Made by a program: the position numbers and the translations under genes. Under the pieces are notes generated by a model. That model searched no databases, was not told where the DNA came from, and saw nothing but the letters and a program-made list of their open reading frames with translations. Below are positions 25,651-33,731 of a stretch of DNA of 64,000 nt, one piece after another (position 1 is the stretch's first letter; every line of letters starts with the position of its first letter). The stretch comes from Paenibacillus xylanilyticus (lineage in GTDB: Bacteria > Bacillota > Bacilli > Paenibacillales > Paenibacillaceae): contig NZ_JABMCB010000177.1 of assembly GCF_013359935.1 (NCBI RefSeq), positions 202,075 to 266,074 on the forward strand, read 5' to 3'.

Positions 25651-26346
25651 TTACATGTTCTCAAGCATGTGTTCCACAATTCGGTGGGAACGCTGTGAAG
25701 ACTGTACGGTGAATTCAGCAAAATTCACATCAGCCGAACCATCCGCTTTATCTGACATGCCACGCAGCACAACAAAAGGAACACGGTTCATGAAACTTAC
25801 CTGCGCCACAGCTGCTCCTTCCATCTCGGCACATGCCCCATCCATTTCGGTATACAGCATGTCTACGGTCTCTTTATTTGCAATAAACTGATCCCCGGAC
25901 AATACCTTGCCAATCAGGTAGTTAGCTCCCTGCGCTTTACATGCTTCTTCCGCCAGAGCAATCAGTGCAGGTTCTGCCGGGAATGCAGAGGTTTCCTGAT
26001 ACGGGATTACTCCTCGTTCGAATCCAAGCGGGGTCACGTCCATGTCATGCTGAACACACACGGAAGAGATCACGATATCTCCGATATTCAGTTCCGGATT
26101 CACCGCACCTGCGACACCAGTGAAAATAATCCGATCAACCTGAAAACGATCGATCAAAATTTGCGTTGTTACCGCTGCATTCACTTTGCCGACTCCCGAT
26201 TTGCAGACCACAATTTGCTTACCCAGCCATTCGCCTGCCACATAAGTGATGCCGGTTTGCTTCACCGTCTCCAATTGCTTCATGCCGGCCAGCAAAAGTT
26301 CCACTTCTTCATCCATTGCTCCAATAATACCAATCGTTTCGCTCAT
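25651..26346 (-). CDS. mtnN: 5'-Methylthioadenosine/S-adenosylhomocysteine nucleosidase
   Basis: A 231-residue cytosolic enzyme that splits adenine from methylthioadenosine and S-adenosylhomocysteine, feeding methionine salvage and the LuxS pathway. It begins MSETIGIIGAMDEEVELLL, contains VVCKSGVGKVNAAVTTQ, FTGVAGAVNPELNIGDIVIS, and the catalytic region DGACAEMEGAAVAQVSF and VLRGMSDKADGSADVNF, whose second aspartate is the general acid. The ATG at 26346 has TGGAGG 8 bases upstream; an open frame extends 18 codons further but lacks a ribosome site. It lies downstream of ccpA with a terminator between them. Confidence 0.95.
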   Translation of the reverse strand: MSETIGIIGAMDEEVELLLAGMKQLETVKQTGITYVAGEWLGKQIVVCKSGVGKVNAAVTTQILIDRFQVDRIIFTGVAGAVNPELNIGDIVISSVCVQHDMDVTPLGFERGVIPYQETSAFPAEPALIALAEEACKAQGANYLIGKVLSGDQFIANKETVDMLYTEMDGACAEMEGAAVAQVSFMNRVPFVVLRGMSDKADGSADVNFAEFTVQSSQRSHRIVEHMLENM

Positions 26347-26410
26347 CTTCGATACCTCCAGTTTACTGCCGGACCCATGCATCTCACCCGGTTTATCCAT
26401 TCATGAAGCA

Positions 26411-26433
26411 CAAAAGCTCCGTCTCCGGAGCTT
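26411..26433 (-). terminator. Terminator after ccpA
   Basis: On the minus strand AAGCTCCG-GAGA-CGGAGCTTTTG; the T-run is short, so read-through into mtnN is possible. Confidence 0.7.
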
Positions 26434-26487
26434 CCGTATATCCACTATGTAGAGAGAATCTCTTCTCCCTTTCCTTATTGCTTTTAA

Positions 26488-27495
26488 TTAGCCTGCATGG
26501 CTTACAGACAGACGAAGAATGGTTTCATGCGGCAAAATAACCCGTGGGTTCTCCACATTTTCCTTCTTCATCAACTTGGTGAGCAAACGCATGGCTACTG
26601 CGCCAAGGTCATACATCGGCTGTGCCACCGTTGTCAGCTGCGGACGGACCATGGAAGCCATACGAATGTTATCCACACTAATGATGGAGAAATCGTCAGG
26701 AACCTTCAAGCCTTCATCCTGAATGGAGTGAATGGCACCAATGGCCATTTCGTCCGTTGCCGCGAAGATCGCAGATGGTCTTTTCTTCAGTCCGAGGAAA
26801 TATTTCATCGCTTCCACACCGGACTCGTAGCGATAGTTACCGATCCGTACCAGATCCTCCTGGTATTCCATTCCTGCGGCTTCAAGCGCTTTTTTGTAAC
26901 CTTGGAAACGTGCATAACCGTTCGCAGGATCCTGCAGTGTACCACTGATCATAGCAATTTCCTTGTGACCATGACGAATCAGGGTATTCACCGCATCGAA
27001 TGCCGCTGCTTCATGATCGATGTCAACGGAAGGATAAGTTCCCTTCTCATCACTTGTTGCGCAGAGTACGATCGGTACCGCTGCTGACTGGAACGCCTGG
27101 ATATGTTCATCCGTCACCGTTCCACCCATGAAAAGCAGGCCATCTACCTGTTTTTCCAACAGGGTATTAATGACACGAATCTCTTTTTCCTTTTTCTTGT
27201 CCGCGTTACACAAAATAATGTTGTAGTGATACATATTCGCAATATCCTCGATCCCGCGGGCAATCTCTGCAAAAGTCGAGTTTGAAATATCCGGAATAAC
27301 AACCCCAACCGTTGTCGTCTTCTTGCTCGCCAAACCTCTGGCTACCGCATTCGGACGATATCCCAACCGCTCGATGGCTTCATATACTTTTTTGCGCGTT
27401 TGTGGCTTGACATTGGGGTTATTATTAACAACCCGTGATACCGTGGCCATGGACACACCAGCTTCACGTGCCACATCATAAATGGTTACCGTCAC
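26488..27495 (-). CDS. ccpA: Catabolite control protein A
   Basis: A LacI/GalR family regulator of about 335 residues. The N-terminal helix-turn-helix, [20 protein letters not shown], and the hinge [15 protein letters not shown] are followed by a periplasmic-binding-protein-like core. With HPr-Ser46-P it binds cre sites and governs carbon catabolite repression and activation. Assignment to CcpA rests on its close match in length and pattern, including [20 protein letters not shown] and [21 protein letters not shown] set the start at the GTG at 27495 (GGAGAG 7 bases upstream), which gives the usual M-TVTIYDVA beginning; an ATG five codons upstream has no ribosome site. The brxC-like gene is 92 bases upstream. 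Confidence 0.95.
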   Translation of the reverse strand: MTVTIYDVAREAGVSMATVSRVVNNNPNVKPQTRKKVYEAIERLGYRPNAVARGLASKKTTTVGVVIPDISNSTFAEIARGIEDIANMYHYNIILCNADKKKEKEIRVINTLLEKQVDGLLFMGGTVTDEHIQAFQSAAVPIVLCATSDEKGTYPSVDIDHEAAAFDAVNTLIRHGHKEIAMISGTLQDPANGYARFQGYKKALEAAGMEYQEDLVRIGNYRYESGVEAMKYFLGLKKRPSAIFAATDEMAIGAIHSIQDEGLKVPDDFSIISVDNIRMASMVRPQLTTVAQPMYDLGAVAMRLLTKLMKKENVENPRVILPHETILRLSVSHAG

Positions 27496-27587
27496 AGTAC
27501 TTCTCTCCATTACCAGTAAATTTTCATACCATTTTCATTAAGATTTATATTACGACAAATTTTTGCATTAATCAATTAAAATAGGCT

Positions 27588-27935
27588 TTAGGACTCACTT
27601 AAAACATTCGTGAGTGTAGACGAAGTAATATCCGAATGGGAAGTATGCCATACAGGAATTCCTTTTTTGACTAGAATCGCTTGCGGAGATTCGTGCTTAA
27701 CTCCCAGCTTGTCCGCTGCTTCATTGGACACAGGACGATCTTCCACAACATAAATGATGCCATACTTTACATTTTCATTAGGATTATTTTGCAAATAATC
27801 ATTCATCTCCTGATAAGCATTAGAGCTGATCGGGCAGCGTGTACTATGCTTAAACAGAAGCAAGGGTTGGTCTTCGGTAGCCTCCACTGCGGAGTTTAGC
27901 TGTTCAATACTTGTCATTTTAGTCATGTCAGCCAT
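27588..27935 (-). CDS. ytxJ: Bacilliredoxin-type monothiol protein YtxJ/BrxC
   Basis: A 115-residue thioredoxin-fold protein. The motif FKHSTRCPISSNAYQEM, with a single redox cysteine at residue 34, is that of YtxJ, the bacillithiol-linked bacilliredoxin BrxC; the later cis-proline region is KHESPQAILVKKG. It should exchange bacillithiol on oxidised proteins. AAAGGGGG precedes the ATG at 27935; the open frame extends far upstream but that part has no ribosome site and is not conserved-looking. It lies directly upstream of ccpA, 92 bases apart, with no terminator seen between. Confidence 0.9.
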   Translation of the reverse strand: MADMTKMTSIEQLNSAVEATEDQPLLLFKHSTRCPISSNAYQEMNDYLQNNPNENVKYGIIYVVEDRPVSNEAADKLGVKHESPQAILVKKGIPVWHTSHSDITSSTLTNVLSES

Positions 27936-28057
27936 TTGATATACATCCCCCTTTATCAGGAATACCGCTATGTTGAGCGTTTTCACTCTACGATATCTTA
28001 ACAAAAAGCGCACGAAAAAGCCAATTTTCATGAAAACAAGCATTTTACACGTCAAAA

Positions 28058-28501
28058 TTAGACAGCATTCGAAAAATGTGCCTGCCAGACAAAACCGGAT
28101 AATTGGCTCAGTCTGCGTTCCGTTGTTTCCATCCACTCTTCGTCGCCTGACTTCTGAGCGTATCCCATAATATCAAGCAGCAAATTAATGCGTTCGCTCA
28201 CAGCTTGCTGCATATGATGTTCCATCTCTCGATCTGTTGCATCTGGCCAGGCCAGCAATTGTTCATGAAGGAGATCTGCAAGTTCATTCTGCTTGCCAAA
28301 AGATACATCCTGTTTCACGGGTTGTTCACCCAGCTTACTAATGCATGCTTTCAAATCCGGCTTGACCGGCTGAAGTACTTCGTAGGAAACACAATCCGTA
28401 CATGCGAAAACAGGCACATTCCGAATTTCCACTTTCTTGGCATAAACCACCGTTCTTAATTCCAATTCCATCACATGTCCGCATCTGCATGATTTGCGCA
28501 C
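28058..28501 (-). CDS. Zinc-finger protein of unknown function
   Basis: About 147 residues. The N-terminal 45 residues form a probable zinc ribbon: CRCGHVMELEL at the start and FACTDC about 30 residues later, a CxC...CxxC arrangement like the YgiT-type fingers of antitoxin-related proteins. The rest is helical with many charged residues. No toxin gene is adjacent, so a toxin-antitoxin role has no support here. I prefer the GTG at 28501, which has GAGGTG 6 bases upstream, over the two start codons just before it. It is upstream of ytxJ on the same strand (about 120 bases) and divergent from the DJ-1 gene. Confidence 0.75.
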   Translation of the reverse strand: MRKSCRCGHVMELELRTVVYAKKVEIRNVPVFACTDCVSYEVLQPVKPDLKACISKLGEQPVKQDVSFGKQNELADLLHEQLLAWPDATDREMEHHMQQAVSERINLLLDIMGYAQKSGDEEWMETTERRLSQLSGFVWQAHFSNAV

Positions 28502-28745
28502 AGTCATCACCTCATTCGTTCTTTACTCGTATACGTTACCATTCGACCTTTTTCCGCTTAAATCCTGCTACAAACCAGAGGTTGTACAAATTACCACTCT
28601 CCCCAAATGCAGGTTGTCGAATATAGGCATACATTCATATGTAACCGATTTCCGCAAAGAGAACATGCACAATCATGAAGTGCTGCACAGAATCTGTTAC
28701 AATAAAAGCTGCGACATCCTAATCACCGCAAAAGGAGAGATGGTT

Positions 28746-29270
28746 GTGAGATTAACAGGAAAAAAAGTCATCGCCCTGGTCGATGAAGAATTTGAAGATC
28801 TGGAGCTGTGGTACCCGGTACATCGAGTTCGTGAAGAAGGCGCAGAGGTACATCTGGCCGGAGAGAAAAAAGGCAAAACCTACATCGGAAAATACGGTGT
28901 TCCCGCTGAGGCGGAATACAGCTTTGATGAACTGGACAGTTCACAATATGATGGTATTCTTGTACCAGGCGGGTGGGCACCCGATAAGCTCCGCCGTTAT
29001 CCCAAAGTCCTTGAACTGGTTAAGGAAATGAATGCAGACCGCAAGCCGATCGGACAGATCTGTCACGCGGGCTGGGTACTGATATCCGCCAAAATTCTGG
29101 ATGGTGTCACCGTAACTTCCACACCGGGTATTCGAGATGACATGGAGAATGCCGGAGCGATCTGGAAAGATGAAGCGGTTGTTGTCGATGGACATATTAT
29201 TTCGGCTCGTCGTCCACCGGATCTTCCTCCCTATGGCAAAGCATTCTGTGATGCTCTTGCGGAAAAATAA
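28746..29270 (+). CDS. DJ-1/PfpI family protein
   Basis: A 174-residue alpha/beta cytosolic protein of the DJ-1/PfpI superfamily. It begins MRLTGKKVIALVDEEFEDLE, with the conserved glutamate near residue 17, then YDGILVPGGWAPDKLRRYP, and the nucleophile elbow PIGQICHAGW with Cys106 followed by a histidine, as in PfpI-type enzymes. Family members act as proteases, deglycases or stress chaperones; the activity here is not readable. I set the start at GTG 28746, which has AAGGAG 8 bases upstream, because the ATG two codons before overlaps the ribosome site. A strong terminator follows. Confidence 0.92.
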   Translation: MRLTGKKVIALVDEEFEDLELWYPVHRVREEGAEVHLAGEKKGKTYIGKYGVPAEAEYSFDELDSSQYDGILVPGGWAPDKLRRYPKVLELVKEMNADRKPIGQICHAGWVLISAKILDGVTVTSTPGIRDDMENAGAIWKDEAVVVDGHIISARRPPDLPPYGKAFCDALAEK

Positions 29271-29279
29271 TACCTTTAA

Positions 29280-29324
29280 AACAAATAAAGCCCTTCGCTC
29301 ATCGCGAAAGGCTTTATTTGTTTA
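29280..29324. terminator. Bidirectional terminator between the DJ-1 gene and ptsI
   Basis: CAAATAAAGCC/GGCTTTATTTG outer stem with inner TTCGC/GCGAA, flanked by A- and T-rich ends. It serves the convergent genes on both sides. Confidence 0.88.
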
Positions 29325-29389
29325 CCTCTATAAGAAATGGAATAAAAGTAAATATATTAATTTAGAGGTATTTTTATACATTCATTTCT

Positions 29390-31150
29390 TCAGGAAGCAT
29401 TGGACCCGCTCTGCTCATCCGGATTTCCTGTCGAGTCATTATAAACCTGCAATCGCTGCTCAATATCCGCGCTTGTTCTCAGGGCAAAGCAATCCCGTGC
29501 CGCCTCTTTCGCCGCCGCCGCTGATGTGTTCAGTACTCTGTGCTTCACACGCAGCAAAGATTGCGGCGACATGCTCAGATTACGAATGCCCAGCTCCAGC
29601 CAGAGTGGAACGGAACGTTCGTCCCCTGCCATCTCCCCGCACACGCTGACCTCAATTCCCGCCGTATGAGCCGCGTCTACCGTTGCACGCAGCATACGCA
29701 GGACAGCCGGATGATAGGGGTGATACATATGAGCAATCTGTTCATTCATCCGGTCTACAGCCAGTACATACTGTACAAGATCATTGGTACCAATACTGAA
29801 GAAGTCCGCTTCCTCGGCAAGCAGGTCGGCAATCATTACGGCTGCCGGCACTTCGATCATAATTCCCACCTGAATATGTGGATCATAAGCTAATTGGCGC
29901 TCATCCAGATCGGACATGGCTTCACGCAGAATCTCATTGGCCTGTCTGAGTTCTTCCACGGAAGAGATCATGGGATACATGATCTTGACATTCCCCGCTG
30001 CACTGGCCCGAAGAATCGCTGTGAGCTGGGTCTTGAACAGATCCCTGCGGTCCAGACTAATGCGAATCGCCCGATAGCCCAAAAATGGATTATCCTCTTC
30101 AGGCAGTTCAAAATAATCGAGCTGTTTGTCACCGCCAATATCCAATGTACGAATAACCACGGATTGACCTGCCGTTTTCTCTGCCACAAGGCGATACACC
30201 TCGTACTGCTCCTGCTCACCCGGGAAGGTGGCACGGTCCATGTACAAAAATTCTGTACGGAACAGACCTACCCCTTTTGCCCCGTGTTTTAGAGCCAGAT
30301 CCAGCTCCTTGACAGAGCTGATGTTGGAAGCCAATTGCAAGACAGCGCCATCCTTGGTGATCGCATCCACTGTAGCGAGCACCTGAAGCTGTTCCTTTTT
30401 CTTCAGCTGCTTGCTGCGAATCATCGTGTATCGTTCAATCGTCTTGCGATCCGGTTCCGTAAATACCAATCCGTTATCACCATCCACCACCAGCATATCT
30501 CCCGTCTCCACTGGCATGCCAACACTCGCTTCCAGACCGGAAACGAGGGGGATGCCAAGCGCACGGGCCATAATCGCCGAGTGTGACGTTTTGCCACCGA
30601 TCAGGGTCACGATACCCAGTACATGAGTGGGATTTAGGTGCGCCAGCTGTGATGGGGACAATTCCTTGGCTACAAGGATATAAGGCTGCGTATCCGAAGG
30701 GAGCGTAATCTCCGGGGCTCCCAGCAGATGCTTCAGCAGTCGGTTACCCACATCCTTGATGTCGATAGCCCGTTCTTTCATATATTCATCATCCAGCAAA
30801 TCAAACATGGTCACAAAATGGTCTATGGCTTCTTTTACTGCCACTTCTGCCGCTTTGTACTGCCGTTCAATAATGCCGCGAATTTCGTTCATAAACACGG
30901 GATCTTCCAGAATCGCCAGATGCGCATCAAAGATGCTGGACTCTTCCGGTCCGACGACTTCCTTGAACTCATTCTTGATAAATTCGATCTCATCCTTCGA
31001 TGTCCGTATTCCCTCATACAACCGTTCGAACTCCTGGGCAAGATCCACCGAATCCATCTTTTGATCCGGCAGATCCCATTCCCAACTGGGCAGGACAAAT
31101 GCTTTGCCGATGGCTATGCCTGCAGCGCCGTTGATGCCTTGTATCTTCAT
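29390..31150 (-). CDS. ptsI: PTS enzyme I (phosphoenolpyruvate-protein phosphotransferase)
   Basis: A 586-residue cytosolic enzyme that takes phosphate from phosphoenolpyruvate and passes it to HPr. The phosphohistidine motif GGKTSHSAIMARALGIP has its histidine at residue 190; the C-terminal PEP-binding barrel shows GVGLFRTEFLYM, DIGGDKQLDYF, MIEVPAAVMIADLLA, FSIGTNDLVQYVLA and VCGEMAGD with the catalytic cysteine. Its start overlaps the stop of the IICBA gene in ATGA, so translation is coupled. No ptsH is adjacent, which is unusual: ptsH normally precedes ptsI. The last 20 residues are a polar tail. Confidence 0.96.
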   Translation of the reverse strand: MKIQGINGAAGIAIGKAFVLPSWEWDLPDQKMDSVDLAQEFERLYEGIRTSKDEIEFIKNEFKEVVGPEESSIFDAHLAILEDPVFMNEIRGIIERQYKAAEVAVKEAIDHFVTMFDLLDDEYMKERAIDIKDVGNRLLKHLLGAPEITLPSDTQPYILVAKELSPSQLAHLNPTHVLGIVTLIGGKTSHSAIMARALGIPLVSGLEASVGMPVETGDMLVVDGDNGLVFTEPDRKTIERYTMIRSKQLKKKEQLQVLATVDAITKDGAVLQLASNISSVKELDLALKHGAKGVGLFRTEFLYMDRATFPGEQEQYEVYRLVAEKTAGQSVVIRTLDIGGDKQLDYFELPEEDNPFLGYRAIRISLDRRDLFKTQLTAILRASAAGNVKIMYPMISSVEELRQANEILREAMSDLDERQLAYDPHIQVGIMIEVPAAVMIADLLAEEADFFSIGTNDLVQYVLAVDRMNEQIAHMYHPYHPAVLRMLRATVDAAHTAGIEVSVCGEMAGDERSVPLWLELGIRNLSMSPQSLLRVKHRVLNTSAAAAKEAARDCFALRTSADIEQRLQVYNDSTGNPDEQSGSNAS

Positions 31151-33027
31151 TCTACCCCTCCAACGTTCCTGTCATAGAGCACCACGGACATGACGGATGC
31201 CTGACCTTTCTTGACTTGCTTAAATGGAGCAAAGCTCCATGATTTGACACGATCCGGGTTCGTAATCACCATTGGTGTAGTCAGCGACGCTGCCTCCGCC
31301 CGCAGTACGGCCAGATCAAACTTGATTAACAGCTGTCCTGGCTCCACGGTGTCCCCCTCCTGAACGAAGGCTTCAAAATGGCCTTTCAGCTGCGAGGTAT
31401 CGATCCCGATATGCAGCAGCACCTCAAGTCCTTCCCGGGTTGAAATGCCCAAAGCGTGCATTGTTGGATAAAGGTGCATGATCGTCCCGTATACAGGCGA
31501 TACCAGCTCTCCTTTTTCCGGAACAAAGGCTACCCCATCCCCGACAAGCTTCGCAGCAAAAATCTGGTCGGGCACCTCTTCGATCGGCAGCATTTTGCCT
31601 TGAACCGGTGCACAGAACAGCACCTGCGGCAGATCTCTCTCAAGCAGTTTGGCGATCTCTTCCCGAATCAGTTCCGAATACGTGCCAAATACAACCTGGA
31701 CGTTACCTCCACCAAGCTTGATCAGCCCGGCAGACCCCATATTCTTCATAGCGCCCGTATCGATGAGACGGTCATTGTGCACCGTCAGACGAAGCCGTGT
31801 AATGCAGGCCTCTACCTGTACGATGTTTTCCTTACCACCCAATGCTTCCAGGATCAGCGGAGCCTGATATGGAATATTGCCTACCCAGTCCTCCAGCATG
31901 GAGCCTTCCTCACGTCCTGGCGTTGGAATCTTGAACGTACGGATTGCCCAGCGGAACAGGAAATAATAGACCAGCCCATATAGTATGCCAATCGGAATGA
32001 GCTTCCAAGCATTCTCTGATAGATGGAAGTTGAGTATGTAATCGATAATGCCCGCGGAATACGAGAAGCCGTGCCGGATATCGAGCCAGTAACCGATCCA
32101 CATCGCAAGTCCCGACATGACAGCATGTACAATGAACAGATAAGGTGCCGCAAACAAAAAGGCAAACTCAATCTGCTCGGAAACGCCCGTCAGAAAACAA
32201 ACCAGTGCGGACGTGAGAAACGTCTTTTTGATCTTCGGTTTCAGATCTTCCCTTGCCTCCTGAATAATGGCGAAGGCAATCGCCGGTATGGCAAACATCA
32301 TGATCGGAAATAAGCCTGCCATAAAATAACCTGCTGTTGGATCGCCTGCAAAAAAGCGCGGCAAATCTCCCTGCACAATGTTCCCGTCTGGCGTTTCAAA
32401 CGTCCCCAGTTGAAACCAGAACACATTGTTAAGCAAGTGATGAAGTCCAAAGGCGACCAGCACTCTGTACAGAACCCCGTAAATGAACAAACCAAAACCG
32501 CCGAGACTGTATTCCCAAGCAGCAATCGCGTTCAATCCATGCTGTAATATGGGAGCGACCCACAGCATGAAACAGGAGAACAGCGCCGAACAGAGCCCGA
32601 CGATAAGCAAAACAAACCTGGAGCCGCCAAAAAACTGCAAAATTTCAGGCAGCTTGATGCTTTTGAACCGATTATGTGTCACCCCGGCCAGAGCGCCGAG
32701 AATAATTCCAATTAAAGAAGCGGGCTGAATGGTTCCATCCCCGAAATGGCGAGTCACCTGATCATATATAACAATACCGGCTAGTGCAGCGAGTCCCGCT
32801 TGTCCGGCCTGGTTGGAGAGTCCCAGTGCTACACCGACAGCAAACAAATACGGCAAAAAATAAAAAATACCGTGTCCGGCCACGGTAGACACTTCACCAA
32901 CAACTTTCAATCCCCAGGCGTCCCAGGGCAAACTGCCAACACTCAGCAAAATTGCGGCGGCAGGCAGGACCATTGTAGGCAGCATTACCGCTCGTCCGAG
33001 CTGCTGCAAGGATCCGAGCCAATTCAT
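31147..33027 (-). CDS. PTS transporter subunit IICBA, N-acetylglucosamine/glucose family
   Basis: A 626-residue sugar-importing and phosphorylating permease with domains in the order IIC, IIB, IIA. The IIC part has ten or so membrane segments and the segment FFAGDPTAGYFMAGLFPIMM, which is closer to N-acetylglucosamine (NagE-type) than glucose proteins. IIB follows with the phosphocysteine in VEACITRLRL (Cys408), and IIA with GTIMHLYPTMHALGI and the phosphohistidine in VLLHIGIDTSQLKG (His539). GGAGAGG lies 5 bases before the ATG. ptsI overlaps its end by four bases. A promoter may lie at 33052-33080. The sugar is an inference. Confidence 0.93.
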   Translation of the reverse strand: MNWLGSLQQLGRAVMLPTMVLPAAAILLSVGSLPWDAWGLKVVGEVSTVAGHGIFYFLPYLFAVGVALGLSNQAGQAGLAALAGIVIYDQVTRHFGDGTIQPASLIGIILGALAGVTHNRFKSIKLPEILQFFGGSRFVLLIVGLCSALFSCFMLWVAPILQHGLNAIAAWEYSLGGFGLFIYGVLYRVLVAFGLHHLLNNVFWFQLGTFETPDGNIVQGDLPRFFAGDPTAGYFMAGLFPIMMFAIPAIAFAIIQEAREDLKPKIKKTFLTSALVCFLTGVSEQIEFAFLFAAPYLFIVHAVMSGLAMWIGYWLDIRHGFSYSAGIIDYILNFHLSENAWKLIPIGILYGLVYYFLFRWAIRTFKIPTPGREEGSMLEDWVGNIPYQAPLILEALGGKENIVQVEACITRLRLTVHNDRLIDTGAMKNMGSAGLIKLGGGNVQVVFGTYSELIREEIAKLLERDLPQVLFCAPVQGKMLPIEEVPDQIFAAKLVGDGVAFVPEKGELVSPVYGTIMHLYPTMHALGISTREGLEVLLHIGIDTSQLKGHFEAFVQEGDTVEPGQLLIKFDLAVLRAEAASLTTPMVITNPDRVKSWSFAPFKQVKKGQASVMSVVLYDRNVGGVE

Positions 33028-33051
33028 GGCGACCTCTCCTTTCTATCCTAG

Positions 33052-33080
33052 ATGGTAAGCTTTACGAAACGTTTTGTCAA
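33052..33080 (-). promoter_or_regulatory. Candidate promoter of the PTS operon
   Basis: On the minus strand TTGACA (33075-33080), a 17-base spacer and TACCAT (33052-33057). The -35 is perfect, the -10 is four of six. The spacer contains an AAACGTTT core. Confidence 0.5.
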
Positions 33081-33207
33081 AGCAAAACAGTAAGCTGCCG
33101 GAAATTTGATTTTGACTCTTCAAGCGTACAGCCCAAAGACCACTGCAGCATGCGGCCTGACGACAAAATGCAACCAAACTTGAGGAGTTTCTGCCACCTC
33201 TACAACA

Positions 33208-33240
33208 GGAAAATCCCGTTAACTTGAAGTTAACGGGATC
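33208..33240 (-). terminator. Terminator after the aroA-CoA-binding protein operon
   Basis: A perfect ATCCCGTTAACTT/AAGTTAACGGGAT stem with a minimal loop, followed by a short T-run, 20 bases past the stop at 33261. Confidence 0.82.
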
Positions 33241-33260
33241 ATGCTTATATCTTATAACGC

Positions 33261-33695
33261 TTAACCGCGTCCAGCACCGCGCAGAACGATGGAATCCTCC
33301 ACCTTGATGCAGCGATTCGTTACCGCAGTCATTCCATTCTCAGCCGCAATCTGTACCGCCTCATCATTGTGAATACCAAGCTGGAGCCACAATACATTCG
33401 CTTTGATTGCTGCCGCTTCACGTGCCACTTCCGGGGTATATTCACTCCGACGGAATACGTTAACAATATCTACCGGCTCGGGGATATCCGCCAGGGTTGC
33501 ATATACTTTCTCGCCAAGGATTTCACCCTGTGCTTGCGGGTTAACCGGAATGATCCGATAGCCTCTGCTCTGCATGGCTTCCGCTACCATATAGGAAGTA
33601 CGATCCGATTTGTCCGATAAGCCGACGACTGCGATGTTGCCTGCCTTGCGTAAAATTTGCCCAATTTCTTCACGAGTAGGGTTGTTAAATTCCAT
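33261..33695 (-). CDS. CoA-binding domain protein (YneT/YccU family)
   Basis: A 144-residue Rossmann-fold protein. IAVVGLSDKSDRTSYMVAEA at residues 22-41 is the dinucleotide/CoA-binding loop, followed by YRIIPVNPQAQGEILGEKVY and VDIVNVFRRSEYTPEVA; the end TNRCIKVED has a conserved cysteine. The family resembles the CoA-binding half of succinyl-CoA synthetase and is of unknown function. The ATG at 33695 gives the usual start; a TTG two codons upstream has better spacing (6 bases) from AAGGA and may be the real one. It begins 36 bases after the aroA stop, in the same direction. Confidence 0.9.
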   Translation of the reverse strand: MEFNNPTREEIGQILRKAGNIAVVGLSDKSDRTSYMVAEAMQSRGYRIIPVNPQAQGEILGEKVYATLADIPEPVDIVNVFRRSEYTPEVAREAAAIKANVLWLQLGIHNDEAVQIAAENGMTAVTNRCIKVEDSIVLRGAGRG

Positions 33696-33731
33696 GTCCA
33701 AGCACCATCCTTTTCTGCTTAACGTGTTATT

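Noticed and set aside
28058..28501. Antitoxin of a toxin-antitoxin pair
   Set aside because: The zinc-finger start recalls YgiT/MqsA antitoxins, but there is no toxin-sized partner gene on either side and no helix-turn-helix at the C-terminus.
33062..33080. cre site in the PTS promoter (AAAACGTTTCGT)
   Set aside because: Only the AACGTT core fits; the outer TG and CA positions of the cre consensus are all wrong.
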